A stretch of DNA of 64,000 nt from Hermatobates lingyangjiaoensis (GCA_026182355.1 JAPFBL010000001.1:558001-622000); one strand, 5' to 3'; shown: positions 13,074 to 25,797, counted from the stretch's first letter. Notes: a model not told the origin generated them from the sequence alone. Made by a program: numbers and translations.

Positions 13074-14704
13074 TTTTTACTTTACTATAAGTAAAGTATA
13101 GTGATCGTGAAAAAATTCGGTCTCGAGATTTTGACGGAATTACATGTTTTGAGGTCCCAGAAGTCGTTTTACGACGTTTTTACGATGATGTCTGTGTGTG
13201 TGTGGGTGGGTGGGTGGGTGAGTGTGTTAGCATTGCTTGTTACCACGCTACGGTCCAGGATCTTTGATGGATCAAGTTGATATTTTACACAAAAATGGGC
13301 CTCATAAAGACGAAGATCCCTATTGTTTGGGAAGAATTATGCATGATGGGAAAGTCACTTTTTTTGCCAAAAACCGTTTTTTTTTAAAACATTTATTTCT
13401 CCTAAACTGATAACCCTAGAGTTTTGAAATTTTGACATTATCTTTGAGGTTTCAAATGGAACAAACGAAAAATATATTCAGAATTTTAAAACAACAGGAA
13501 ATATTTTTTTTTCAATAAAATGTAAAAATTTTGACCTATAATTCAATCTCAAACATTGTGAGAGCGATACAAGCCATACTGTTTGACGGACAAGAATGAA
13601 ACTATGCCTATAAATAGAACATTATATGGAGAATGAGTTAAGATATTTTTTTCTAAAATTACATTTGCTAAAGGGGCGTTACAGTACGATTTCTGTTTTT
13701 AGAAAATGTTTTTTTGACGCTAAACGGCTCGTTAAAAAATAATGAAAATTTGACCAAAAATGGAACAAAAAATTAGCAATTCATAAAAAAAAATCATGAA
13801 GTTTCAATTACGGGAAAGAGCAATAACGATATAAAAACTCTTTGTTTATCCTAGACTAAGAAATCACCTGCTATACTTGTCAAGTTTTTTGTATTTTTTT
13901 ACATTGTTTACATTGACTTAGAATTTTTTTGAGCGAATCCACTGAGATAAAATTGATGTTTCTAATGGAAAATGGAAATGTATTATTGACTTATAAGAGA
14001 TGTAAGAGGAATAATATTGTGGAGGTAAATGATAACACTCATTAAAAAAAAATTCGTATATATGTTATTTGACAAAGGGGAAGGAAAATGATCTTATTAA
14101 ATACTAAGAAGCCATAAAATTCCCAGTATAATAATTCTGTTAAAAACCAAAAATGTAAAAGATAATTCAAAATATAAATCTTTCGTTTAGAGATTAATAA
14201 CTGTAATTATCGTACATCTTTAATTAACAAATCACCTTAAAACAACATTTTCTTCGCTGTTTAAGTTGTTTTTCAGAGAAAAAAAGGGTATTTTACTGTT
14301 TCAAATTTGAAAATTTTACATTAATATTCAATGTAGAAGGATGTCAAGTAAACGATGTAAGAAATCTACTGGCTATTTGAACAATAGCCATGTTCTCTTG
14401 TAGGATAATATTTCGTTTCAAGAAATATTCACATTGGTTTTTCAAAAATGCTATTACTGCTGTAGTTATACTAATGAAATTATTTGCAAATAATAAATTA
14501 TTTGTGATGTACAAAAATAAGCTTATAAATTGATATGTCCTTCAATCACTATCTGTACTACCTCACGAATGCAATGCTAATAATTATGTCCCATTTAGAT
14601 ATTTATGTCATGCATAAATGATGCTTTATGTTTTATATACTCAAGAAATTTGACATTGAGTTACTTATAGTAAAGTAGAGTGTAGGCCACTCCAGATTTT
14701 TTTT
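13074..14704 (+). mobile_element. Unclassified 1.6-kb element, copy 2
   Basis: It is the same as copy 1 from end to end with few base differences and a shorter GGGT tract. It lies in the same orientation 53 bp after copy 1. The high identity points to recent insertion or tandem duplication. Confidence 0.8.
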
Positions 14705-15564
14705 AATTTTGCTATGAAAGCTCATTTGATTCTTGTTAATTTTTTTTTTTAAATTAAGTGAAGATTATTATTTGGAATTGTGATTCTGACAAGTAATCAG
14801 AGAAGGAAGTTATTATTTGACTGGTTTTTTATTCCTAGTATCCAAAACGAAATTTACTTTCTATTGAACTTAATATTGTGAAATGATTTGGAAAATGACA
14901 ATTTAGAACAGGTAATAATGGTTTGTGTTTCGGCATAAATTACCTTAAAACACCTTTATCATGGTTCGACATAAACAAAAAAACTTTGCAGTTTTCCTGA
15001 TGAGGAATTATGTATATATAAATTTCATAATTGTATCAAACTGTTAAATCATTTCCACCCACACTCACTCAGGCATCATCAAAACAATGATTTCTGAAAT
15101 TAAACAAAAATTTTCGACAAACCAATATCAGAAATCGCTTTAAAACAGATCAAGATGTTTATATCGATCGAAATTTTAAAATCAAATGTTGTCATTATCA
15201 CTGCATTTTACCTATAGTGAAGTAAAATATTATTGTTTAAACCTATTGTTAAACTATTTAGTAATAACTTATTCCTGGAAGTTATTTTAAAAAAAATGTT
15301 ATATTTTAAATCATAACTATTATTCACAATTCCTTATTGATGTAAAACAATTGGTAATAAGCATAAAATTTATCAGTTAACAGTGTAAAAAGAAAACTTT
15401 CAAATAAAATTACTATCAAGAAATTTTCAATTTTTATTAAACATTCGTTTGATATTATAGTGAAGTAAAAACCAGTCATAATGGGGTTGGCCACTCTGTT
15501 TTAGGACTGCGTAAGTGAACTTCTGGACTCTAAAGTTCTTTGCATGTCATAACCACTCTGTGAC
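14705..15564. other. Non-coding stretch with decayed repeat ends
   Basis: Near 15200 and 15460 the motif TATAGTGAAGTAAAA resembles the subterminal motif of the 1.6-kb element. At about 15488 there is GTTGGCCACTCTGTTTTAG, like its right end. These are probably relatives or decayed copies. No genes were seen. Confidence 0.35.
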
Positions 15565-16200
15565 TGCTCTTCATCAAAGAAACATGGAGGAGTATACATG
15601 CGGCTTTATGCTAAGGTAATAACTTTTCTTTGTTCACAGATAATGTCTCTTGATATTTTATGTTAATATTAGTCTTTTAACCTTGTGTCAACACATATAT
15701 GTTGAATTATATGCATTAAATTAAAAGTTAAATGGTAGTTAATTTCCTTCTTTACTTTTATTAAGTTAATAACTTTTTTTTTATTCACTGATATCAAACA
15801 AACCTAAAATCAGTGTGATTATCATAAAATTTGATATAAAAAATACATTTTTTATAAATTGAACTGAACTAGTCCTAGATTGCTCTTCGTAAAAAAAACA
15901 TGGCCGGTCTATGCACCGTGGTAATATAATGGGAAGGTAATATTAACAATTTTTTTTTGTTTAGAGAAAATATTACTTGATTTTTATGCCAACACTACTT
16001 ATGTGCATACTTATGCATGTCTAAAAGTATATGCAATTAATTACAAATTAAATTATCGTTAATTTCCTCCTTTACTTGTATTAAAGTAATTGCTTCTTTT
16101 TGATTTAGCGATATCAAGCAAACGTAACATCAGTGTTATTGTCATAAAATTTGATATAAAAAATACATTTTTTATTAATTGAACTGAACCAGTTCCGCAA
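15565..16200 (+). repeat. Tandem duplication of a ~0.32-kb unit
   Basis: Unit 1 (15565-15880) and unit 2 (15881-16200) share a long ordered set of words, for example TTTGATATAAAAAATACATT and GAACTGAAC near their ends and ATATGCA...TTAATTTCCT inside. They are diverged, so the duplication is not recent. No coding capacity is evident. Confidence 0.75.
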
Positions 16201-18244
16201 TACGCATTTTTTATAGTAGTAAATGCTCCAATATTGTTAGATTATTCATGTAACAAACAACATGCTTCGTGTCACACTTTAGCCATTGGCAGCAGTGCCG
16301 TAATGAGGGCTCTGAAAAACAGACACCGTCTTCTGGACTTGGGGACCCAATACAAAGCATACCAACCGGGTGAAGTTGCATTTGGGTTTATTTTTCTTTA
16401 CCATTCAGTAATGTCAGTGTGATTGGATCAACACTGACTGGCATTGACTGTCTTTTATTTTCCTAACCCCAATTCTTTTGGAATGATAAAACAACTTATA
16501 AAAACATCAAAAATTATCAGGTGGTGATCATACTTTTCCTCTTCTTTTGAAAAATACAATTGGAAGGAATATTGTCAAAGAATAAAATTATTACCTTGTA
16601 ATAGGTCCATTTGTAAATGAAGAAATGGAGAAAAAATAATTTATAAAATATGCTGAACTGATTTATGCTTTAATTATATAACTTTTATAATTATTTAATA
16701 ATAAATTTTATGACTAGTCATAACCATGACTGACACAGATTCTACAATATTTTATATTACCATTGAGTTAATATTAACATGCATGTACTGTTGCAGGTAC
16801 AGACGAAAGGATACCTGTACACAGGTTAGTGAGCATGTTTTGTGTTTATGCATGTAATCATTTCAGGTTTATGGGTTATATTTATATTTATATATATATA
16901 TATATTTATAGTTATATATATTTATGGGTATCTTATTACATTTCCCAGCGAAGCAGACATTCAACCTGATATAGTGTTCCTAACCCTCTCACTTCCACTG
17001 TTCCTCCCAGACTGATCGTGATCCGTCAGGAGCCTTGAAGGGTTTTTCTGAAAGGGTAGCAATAGGATTTCTATGTGTCCCTGAGTGATTCATTATCATA
17101 TTTACAGACTTAAAAAGCATAGTTTTCAGATCTCAGTTTATGCATTACATCTCTTTTTGTGAACGCATCATTATTATAAGTGATAAGTAATAGCGATTTT
17201 CTTCTTAAGGAGAGCTACTCATCGCAAACATATTATATGCGCAGTGAATTTATTTCACCAATGGTGAGATGATATTTTTTTACCACTCCGAGCAAAAATT
17301 CTATAGTTTTATACAACATTATCCCTTAGTCAAAACAGGCTGGACATAAAAATATTTCAATGGATTGAAGAAGAAATACGAGCTTCGCCCTATTCCTACC
17401 AAACGTTTTAGTCGCAAACACTGAAGAAGACATCAAGGCTCATCATGTTTATATTTCTGTGGACCGAAGAATGAAGAAACTGAAAGTAAGTCTCATTTTT
17501 TTTATTTTTATTGATTATTTTTATCGTATTGCATTTGATTTAATTAAAACATTTCTCGAAGATTTATATACAGTGTGCTTTCAGCTATTTGTAGAATTGA
17601 GGGCTCACTAACTTCATGCATTTTTTCGAAACACTTCTCTAGAAACACGACAAAGTTGCGTTTTATTATGCAACTGTTATATAGATATCACAGTTATTGT
17701 GACTTCTGGAGGTGACTGCCCCCCACTTGTTCAAGCTTTGCTGAATGAGAGCTTGGTCACAACCTTCAAGGAATTAGTGAGCAAATATTAGTGAGTATAT
17801 AGATCAATAAATTAAACAAAAAAAATAATAAGTGCAATTTGTTATTAATTTGTTTGTATTTAATAATTGTTATTAATATTCTTTATTTTTGTTCTATATA
17901 TTATTTTTTTTACTACATGATTAAAAAAAATTGACTTGGTCTACACTCAACTAAAACTAGATTTGTGATGGGAGGTCAATGCTAAGGCTAGGTGCCATTT
18001 GTAATGTAATTTGTAGCTTGATTGAAATTAACTGTGCATTTTGTTTCATTCAAAGCACTGGAACATTTCTAAGTTTTGCACCTGAATTGAGCTGTTTGAA
18101 AATTGAGATAGAAGTATATATCAGTTGCTAACATTTCGAGTTACGGTTTAAACTAGTTCTTTGAAGATAAAGAACAGAGCTTTATTACTATCAATCTGAA
18201 GTATCTTTGTACCAGGATGTCATAGGCACACGTTTGCCTTTACC
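16201..18244. other. Non-coding stretch
   Basis: No supported gene. Near 16293 a short motif (CAGTGCCGTAATGAGGGC) resembles a hAT-type terminal repeat without a partner. A TA-rich run lies at 16890-16910. Two short open pieces, around 17370-17490 and 17700-17790, read as 30-40 residues without a recognised motif. Confidence 0.35.
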
Positions 18245-19163
18245 CTGTGGCCTAGCAAGGGGGGGGGGGGGGGTTCCAGCCCGGGTAGCACGTGGTAGGG
18301 GTGGCACCCACCATTGCACCTGCTGATAACTTGTAAGGCAACTTTGCTGCAGAGAGGCAGGTGCTTCGGGACATTCAACAAACCGCAGAAAAACTTTTAC
18401 CGCTGGAACCAGCAAAAGTGCTGAGCTTCTTGGAGGTGTTGAAGCTAACTGCTGGGGTACTTTAGTACAGAAGAGGGGAAGTACAATAGTTTTTTTTAAG
18501 ACGCAGTGCTATAGTCATCCTCAAATAATGAAAATAAAATAAAAAAAAATAGGTGTGGCATTTAGAGCGGTAAAAACAGGAATTAGAAAAAAAATGAAAA
18601 TAATAAAAAGCTAACAAAAGTCTGAAATTTCCTACCGAAAGGAGTTCTTCAGGTCGTAGTTGTTTTTATGTTTTATCTGTGAAATAATGGTTTTAAGAGG
18701 ATTTTTTAATTCTAATATTTGCCAAATATAAATACATTTCTTTTAAACTTTTCAAAACAATTTTTTTTAAAAGATTGAAAGTTTGTTATAATTGTTTACG
18801 TAGAGAGTTAAATTAACCATTTTTTTTTTATTTCAATTATACGTTTTTGTTTTGAAAAATATTTGATGACCACTGTATGCATACATTACGCATATTACTA
18901 GGAGCATATAACGTATTATGCATAATACGTTATTCATAATACATTATATACATACATTATACATAATACATACGTTACGAGTACTGTAATAAGATGAAAA
19001 TCTGGGACGAATAACAACAGTATAAAATTAGATCACTGATTGTAATTCCATGAAAATAAATTTTTGGTGACTTTTTTGAATTTTGAAAGTTAAGGTTTAT
19101 CAACACCCTCCAGTGGGGGGCGCAAATCTTACCCGGGTGGCAGAAATACTTGCTACGCCACTG
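18245..19163. mobile_element. hAT-like non-autonomous DNA transposon
   Basis: The left end CTGTGGCCTAGCAAG and the right end CTTGCTACGCCACTG are inverted repeats of each other at 13 of 15 positions and match the CAGTGGCGTAGC type of hAT-superfamily ends. Inside the left end is a long G run (18258-18274) and CCGGGTAGCAC. The right end has the matching ACCCGGGTGGC. I could not find a clean 8-bp target duplication. No transposase was seen. Confidence 0.55.
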
Positions 19164-20060
19164 TTGGCTATGTTAAAATATGTATTGGTTTACCTTACCT
19201 TCTCTTTGAACTCTCATATTGCGAGTTAAATGGCATTCATTAAATTTGCGTCACAAGTAAGGATCTTTGATTCATGTCATCGCCACTTCCTGTCTTGACA
19301 ACTGAAAGAAGAGCTGCCTAAAATCACCATTGCACACATTCAATATTCCTCCGAACGATTAATCATTGTCACTTATACCTCTGGGAGTCTTGTCGACTGT
19401 TTCAAAACTTTCTTTCATCATCATTGATGATGATAATTTTCATCATTATTCGTTCCAAAGAACTATTTTTGCAGCTCTTACCAAGCTATTGTTGGAAAGT
19501 TCTTATCAAAATTACAAAAGTTATTTTTTCTAACATTTAAAGGAAGCTTGCATCTATAATGTGCTTTTCCACCACCAGCTATTAATGTGGCATCGTTTTC
19601 CGTAGGAGGGTACAGACAATGCTATGTCCTGAACTCCTTAATTCAGAGAGAATTAGTTTTATTAAGAAGATTTTCCCTGTACCTCCCGGAGCATCGAGAG
19701 CCTTACTCTATAATTTTTATTGAAATAGATACATCAGAAGAAGTTAATATAGGCGTTATAAGAAAGTGTTTTTTGATTACGGACATAATTACTTATATTA
19801 ATTCAGTAATTTTGTTAACTACAATAATTATCATGTGTTGATATAGTAAATAATCATTTAATATTATCGTAAATTATTTTTTAAATTTCCTCTCACTAAA
19901 CTTATTGTGGTGAAATTATTATAATTTAGATAAAAAACTAGTCTTATTTAATCTGTTTGATGTTCAAAATTACTTTGTGATTATAAAATAGCTAAGTCTT
20001 CATCATTAGTTGACTTATAGAATACGTTATTATATCAAGTTTTGGGAGCCTAATGCAATA
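19164..20060. other. Non-coding stretch
   Basis: Nothing recognised. The open frame at 19587-19841 (84 codons) has no known motif and no splice context that I can defend. Confidence 0.4.
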
Positions 20061-20150
20061 AGGTCCCTTTGGAGTAGAGGATAGAGCGTTGGATGTTTGA
20101 TGCAATGGGTGTGAGTTTGATCTGCACACAGTCTTAAACATTTTATAACC
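20061..20150 (+). repeat. tRNA-derived SINE fragment
   Basis: A segment like a pol III A box (GGAGTAGAGGATAGAGCG) is followed about 35 bp later by a degenerate B box (GTGAGTTTGATCTGC). The spacing and order fit a tRNA-derived SINE head. The sequence does not fold as an intact tRNA, so it is not called as one. Confidence 0.45.
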
Positions 20151-20183
20151 CATTAAGATCAGAACGTGTGCAAACATCTAAGC

Positions 20184-20515
20184 CAGGGGTACTCAGCCTT
20201 CTTTGGCCCATTCACCCCTCTCGCCATTTCCCATAATGCCATTCCCCCCACCCCTTCTTCTTTCTAAGGTAGTACATACACTTACAACGTTGATTATGTT
20301 TATAATAGAATTTTACAAATTAAATGCTAATTACAATAATTTATGGATACATAAAATGTTAATTCAATCAAAATAGTATTTTTTAATCATACTTAAGAGG
20401 TCAAAACCTATAATAGTTTTCCTCATTCTTTAAACTTATTGTGGTTACAATTCACCCCCTGAAAACCCAAAATTCGCCCCTGGGGGTGAATTTCACACCG
20501 ACTGAGAACCACTGA
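20184..20515. mobile_element. hAT-like miniature element (MITE)
   Basis: The ends CAGGGGTACTCAG and CTGAGAACCACTG are imperfect inverted repeats. The flanks ATCTAAGC and ATCTAAAC match at 7 of 8 bases, as expected for the 8-bp target duplication of hAT elements. The 332-bp body is C-rich at both ends and AT-rich in the middle, with no coding. Confidence 0.7.
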
Positions 20516-20523
20516 ATCTAAAC

Positions 20524-22520
20524 AATCGAGAACAACAGAGTTTTATAAGTATATAGATTCACAAGTTGTTTTAAATAAATTTACAATATATTTTTAATAC
20601 GTGATTATAATTATCTCTTCATGGTTTAATTGTGTACAATTTATGATTTTAATCATTTGATGCCACTAAATGTCTCCAACAAAAAATGCAATTAATAGAT
20701 TTATTTTTGTTTAGATGCTTGTCTAGTACGTATTTGATTACCTCATATTTGGTTAAGCATAAAGACTTAACTTTAATGTGCAGTTCAAATACATCCCCTC
20801 GTATCTCTATCTATAAAGTTGTAAAATTCATTTTTGTAACTGTTATAAAAACAAATGTTAATTATGCAGTCAAGAACAATGGTAGGTGAATTGGGAAGCT
20901 TTCATTACCTGAATGGAGCTTTTCAAGTTTGAAATTCATTTTAAACACTCAGTTGAAAGATTTAATACAGCTTTTCATTTAATAATTGAAGAAAATGATT
21001 CTTAACACTTGTAAAATAAGTCCTGAGCAATATATATACCAAAAAAAAAAAAATAACATTTACAGTTCGCTCTCTGTTTGGTTAAACAATATGTATTAGG
21101 ACAATCTGTTTCAAGTAGGAACACTTTCAAAAGATATTTAGAAATTATCCTATTCATAATAAACTCAAGCAAGAAATTAAAACGGAATATACGCCAACAT
21201 CACGCACCAAAATAATAAAAGAACCTCTTAATCCCAATAAATATAACATTGCCTGCCCTAACCAGCAACATGTAAGAACAATTTGTCAAAAATGGGTGTT
21301 GAGTGGGCATCGGAATGTGTAAATCCTTGGAAAAATTAAAAACCAACATCTTTACTCATGACTGTAATTTAAATTATAATAAAATTATATTATTTTAACA
21401 AACTAAAAAAATTATTATACTTATGTGAAAAATCATTGTTTAAATGTTTTGATTCAGAAAATATACTTCTATATACCGTGATAATGGATTTTACGATACT
21501 CATAACATTTATATATTTTAAATTCATAATTATGAGTGGAATACGTGTTTATACATATTTAAACAAATTGCTGACATTGGGTATAGAATTCATTAGGTTT
21601 TTGTAAGGATATTTTGAAGTTTAAATGTAAAGAAATCCAGTGTGTAGAACAAGTTGCTATTATTCCAATGTGAGTTAGAATATTTTTAAGCAATACTACC
21701 TTTTACAATGATAAAACATTTTGTTTTTGTAATTCTATTTTAGACATTTCTATATAAAAAAGATTAGTTTCAAATGAAACTAAAACTTGAAAACACAGTA
21801 TTCAAATGATGTACCATAATGCCTATTTCGTTAAAGTAATTTTACTTTAAAACTCTACAGGTCAATTACATATAAGGAAGCTATTGCTATGCTTAATTCC
21901 AATCGTCTGCGAAACGGTGTGACTAGTATTATGTTCAAAATCTAAGTAAAAAATTCTATATTTTTATATATAACTGACCATCCCTGTTATCAGAAACATC
22001 TGTATATTTCTTTCAACTTTTAATGGTATTAACCTAAAACTAACTAGAAAATGACAACTCTCTAAAAATATTTATTCAACAGAAAAAAATGGTTCTAAAA
22101 AAACGAAATGGGTAATAAAGTAAATTGTCAAAATTCACAAATAAAGTAAGACCAAAAAGTCATAATTTATCTACACTGTAAGAGTTGTTTTCTGGTATGT
22201 TGTAAAAACTTTCAACTATTGGTATAAAACAAAAAAAACTCTTGAGCCGTGATTGGCTAAAATCAGCATTATGGTGGTAAGAGTGAGCTGGAGTCCTGGT
22301 GAACTGATCATCAACACCAATCCTGTAACTCCAGCCACTTAACGGCCCTGTGCGATGTTCAGTAACTACTCCCTCAAGTGACAATGTGGTGCAAGGCGCC
22401 CGAATTTCTCATTGTATCTAACCAACAATATAGTGTATAATTAAATAGCGTATAGCTGGCGGAATAACAATAACAGTCTGGTATGATCAACCCTCAAATT
22501 TATTATAAGTGAATGTATTA
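20524..22520. other. Non-coding stretch
   Basis: AT-rich, with no supported genes or repeat ends. The minus-strand frame at 22160-22384 lacks recognisable motifs. Confidence 0.4.
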
Positions 22521-22579
22521 TCATTGTAGGGTAAAAATCTAATGAAATGGTCTCCACATATAAAAATTTTAATGATATA

Positions 22580-22619
22580 AACAACGCGTTTCGAACACGT
22601 AGTGTTCTTCCTCAGGCAT
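22580..22619 (-). ncRNA. Hammerhead-like core, left arm of PLE B
   Basis: On the minus strand CTGAGGA is followed by a 6-bp stem (GAACAC/GTGTTC, 3-nt loop) and GAAACGCGTT. The segment ACGCGT is a palindrome placed where hammerhead helix III belongs. One unpaired A precedes the stem. Confidence 0.55.
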
Positions 22620-22984
22620 TAACTAAAAAAATACAATGACACCAGAGAGTTGTCTATAGTACAAAGTAAATAAGTACAAAAGTTAATATAAAATAAAATA
22701 AGGCAGAAAGTACGAACCTAAGGATGAGTGCCTCTGAATAAGACTGACTGGTAATGGAATGGACATGGGTTGGGGTATAGGGTACATCTGATTCTTATTA
22801 GAAGGCAGGTACATTTTTCTTTTTTCTCTTAAAAGTTAGGCTGAGCCTTTACATTTTCTTTTAGACTAAGTGTAGGAAACATATTGAAAAAATAACACAC
22901 AGAGCTATAACGAAATATAAACCAAATATATGTATAAGGAGAAAGTAGAACTTTTTTATTTTTTTTTATTTTTATATAAATAAA

Positions 22985-23239
22985 TTAAGAAAAGTTGTAC
23001 ATTTGGGAATTTGCTGCATTGAGGCAAGTAGAAGAATTATCGCGCACTAGTTTGTTGATTTCATAGCCTTCTAAAATAGTTATTTCCCGGAATTTATTGT
23101 TTCTGTGTAGTATTTGTATATTTTGGTGTGGGAAAAATTGGTGGTTATTGGTGACTAAATGTTTGGCAAAATGGTACATAAATTGTTTATTGTTGGGGGA
23201 TTTGGTTTTCTGTTTTACTTCTTGCATATGTTCTTTTAT
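22985..23239 (-). pseudogene. PLE GIY-YIG domain, C-terminal fragment
   Basis: About 80 residues remain. The pattern HFAKHLVTNNHQF, then IQILHRNNKFREI, then LEGYEINKL and a terminal CLNAANSQ matches the distal part of PLE GIY-YIG domains, where the Glu in the EGYEI region is in the catalytic position. The GIY-YIG motif itself and the whole RT domain are missing. At its 5' side the frame runs straight into the inverted terminal repeat, which marks the truncation point. Confidence 0.65.
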
Positions 23240-23339
23240 TTTTATATGTTCTGCCTTATTTTATTTTATATTAACTTTTGTACTTATTTACTTTGTACTA
23301 TAGATAACTCTCTGGTGTCATTGTATTTTTTTAGTTAAT

Positions 23340-23377
23340 GCCTGAGGAAGAACACTACGTGTTCGAAACGCGTTGTT
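23340..23377 (+). ncRNA. Hammerhead-like core, right arm of PLE B
   Basis: This is the inverted partner of the core at 22580-22619, with the same CTGAGGA, GAACAC/GTGTTC stem and GAAACGCGTT. Conservation of both copies supports one shared terminal repeat. Confidence 0.55.
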
Positions 23378-23436
23378 TATATCATTAAAATTTTTATATG
23401 TGGAGACCATTTCATTAGATTTTTACCCTACAATGA

Positions 23437-24017
23437 GTAAATACCACATAATAACTGATTGCACTACATTAGAATGTATTATAACTATTTTGTAATTTCT
23501 TTTTAATTGTAGATTAATGCAGCTATCTCACTTATATCAAAGTGCAGCGAAAAAGTAATCGTGGTGGTAGCGCAATGTTAAAAGTAGCTACAGCTAGAAC
23601 TTAATAATTTGCGAAACATTTCATCATATAATATTCAAGATTCTTGATATTTTTCTCATGTAATATTAATATTAAGACAATACTTAATAATGGAAGCCAT
23701 CAAGTTAATGTTCGTAAATTGTATTCAGAACTGCTCTATTATGCTACTCGTATTAAAAATTCTATTACCAGGCTTTCTTTTTCTGTTAACAAAATTATCT
23801 TATGTATCTTACATAAAAAAATATCAACTCTCTAGAATATTTTAGGAATGAATGTTACCTAAATTTACATAGTTTAATATGTTAAGTGGCTTTATCGTTA
23901 TGTAATATTTCTCAGAAATTTTACAGCGTATCAACCTTTTGATATGCTTATTGTGGGAATGATTTTAATTTTATCCATTACACGCTGAGACTTGTAGCGT
24001 GCCTGCAAACTTTTGTA
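23437..24017. other. Non-coding stretch
   Basis: AT-rich with no recognised features. Confidence 0.4.
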
Positions 24018-24042
24018 AACACACACACACACACACATACCA

Positions 24043-24082
<40 letters not shown>

Positions 24083-24094
24083 CGTACGCACGCA

Positions 24095-24179
<85 letters not shown>

Positions 24180-24196
24180 ACATACACACACACAAA
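24018..24196. repeat. Compound (CA)n-(CGCA)n-(CA)n microsatellite
   Basis: A short CA run, then about 17 CGCA/ACGC units with one CGTA variant, then a long CA run of about 33 units and imperfect CA. The Cys/Val/Arg or His/Thr frames read through it are repeat artefacts. Confidence 0.95.
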
Positions 24197-25112
24197 CAAA
24201 AAACTAATAAACACACAAAAAGATCATTATGACGACTTTAACAATGAAATCACTAGAATTCAAAACGTGCAAATTCATTAAAATTTCAAAATGTATATTT
24301 TCAATTTACTTAACTCATTAAAGTAGTAAAGAGCTGATTAATCACAATATATAGGCTAGTATAACAAGATTTCACAATAAACACATGCAATAAAAATTAA
24401 CGTAAAAACCATAGTAAGAAATTTGGCTTGGCCGTTAATATATTAGTATAAAAGAGGCTATGAGATGTACACAAACCAGTCAAATTATTCACAGTTTACT
24501 AATTTCTCATTTCCTTTTTTTATCAATTCTTATATTTTGTGTGTATTTCTTATTATTACTAAATTTTATTTATTTAAGAAAAATAAAATTTCTTATTATT
24601 TTAAATCTAAAATGCCTTTTTGCAATAATTTATTTAGTTCATGTAAACTTTCTTATTACTCACGTTTATGTTAACCTCTATTTTACATAATAATTTTGTT
24701 GTAGTTTAATTTTTTTTTTTTGGTATTTGTACCAATTTCGACGGGAAAAGATCCATATTTTGCACCTACAAAAGAATCCATTATTTGATATCCCTCATTG
24801 TCCTGAAGTACGTACTGGTCAACGTGAGCTTTTCTTAATTTTATAAACATAACAAAAATAGTTTTATTGAAGTACAGTTTTATAATAAAGTTCCTGTATT
24901 TTCATTATAGAGTCAAAGTATAGCCGTTTGGTAAGCGTAATCACAACATCATGTTTAAGTGATTATCTTGCCGTGTGAAAGGAAAAGCGTGTTGCACGAT
25001 GGTTACCGTGCCTACGAGTTTCAAGGATGTTCTGCTCCTTCCATCAGAACATGTTCGGCCTCACAACTCCAGCTTACTTTTTATATTATACCTACACTTC
25101 TTTATTTTAATA
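24197..25112. other. AT-rich non-coding stretch
   Basis: Nothing recognised. Overlapping frames at 24460-24690 are rich in Phe, Ile and Leu, as expected of AT-rich random sequence. A short GC-richer piece at 24980-25080 is unexplained. Confidence 0.4.
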
Positions 25113-25797
25113 ATAGCAAACGTGCCCGTCTTTGACGAGTACTATTTCAAAAATTCTGAGCTGGTACATGGTATTTTAAAATATCATTAGAAATTATAGA
25201 ATATTAAAAAAAATATCATTAGTACAGTGTTAAGTAAATGCATCTGTATACTCCACTATTAGCTGTCTGTCCTTCAGGTTCATGGAAGAACAAAGAGTTG
25301 GAACCTCCGACTCTTGAGTAAGCAAACTACAGTTGACCATGTGAAAAAAACTTGGTCTCGATCACTTCAATTCCTGTGCTAGATAGAGTTTCCCCTAGAG
25401 ACTTAGTTATCGTCATTGCTGTAACAGATGCTGACGGAACATTGCAATTGTTTGAATGGAAATGGATAGTGGCTCGGAATCACTGGTATTCGTTGGATGC
25501 ACACAGACTCCCCAGTACCAAACCCAGTCATGATGTCCGCTTCTATGGTGTATCTGTGCAGAGCACAAACTCAGATTCATTATTGAAGCACTCAAGTTCA
25601 TACCATGATATTTGTTACAGCTATTAAATCGCAGCATGATTGGTGCCCCTACAAACTGGCAAAGTGACAAACTGACAGACAGTAAATTTTTGTAAGGGTG
25701 GATTCGGTTTCTCTAATGTATGAAACGTAAAGAAAACTTGAAATGAATCAGTTCTAAGCAATGTACAGACAAAACCTTTCTTTCATTTATGTAGATT
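25113..25797 (+). mobile_element. Helentron-like element (HINE), copy 2, internally deleted
   Basis: It starts TAGCAAACGTGCCCGTCTTT and ends with the family tail (CAGTTCTAAGCAATGTACAG, then ATTTATGTAGATT). It is about half the length of copies 1 and 3 because the tandem-unit region is missing. The 91-codon frame at 25352 is not conserved as a protein among the copies. Confidence 0.65.

Larger units (their letters stand above)
22521..23436 (-). mobile_element. Penelope-like element B bracketed by inverted terminal repeats
   Basis: Two arms of about 187 bp (22521-22708 and 23248-23436) are near-perfect inverted copies, each ending in TCATTGTAGGGTAAAAATCT or its complement. Each arm carries a hammerhead-like core. 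Between them, on the minus strand, is the C-terminus of a PLE protein (22985-23239) and its 3' region. A 5'-truncated PLE with an inverted extra terminal repeat at its 5' side is a known PLE integration form. The same arm sequence recurs at 32663-32813. Confidence 0.75.

Noticed and set aside
16290..16400. Another hAT-like element starting CAGTGCCGTAATGAGGGC
   Set aside because: No matching inverted end or target duplication was found nearby, so only a resemblance is noted.
20061..20150. An intact tRNA gene
   Set aside because: The A and B boxes are present only in degenerate form and the arms do not pair as a cloverleaf. A SINE head fits better.
23931..24232. Long frames on both strands made of Cys/Val, Ala/Arg or His/Thr repeats
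   Set aside because: They are translations of the compound CA/CGCA microsatellite, and several frames are open at once, as expected of a repeat.
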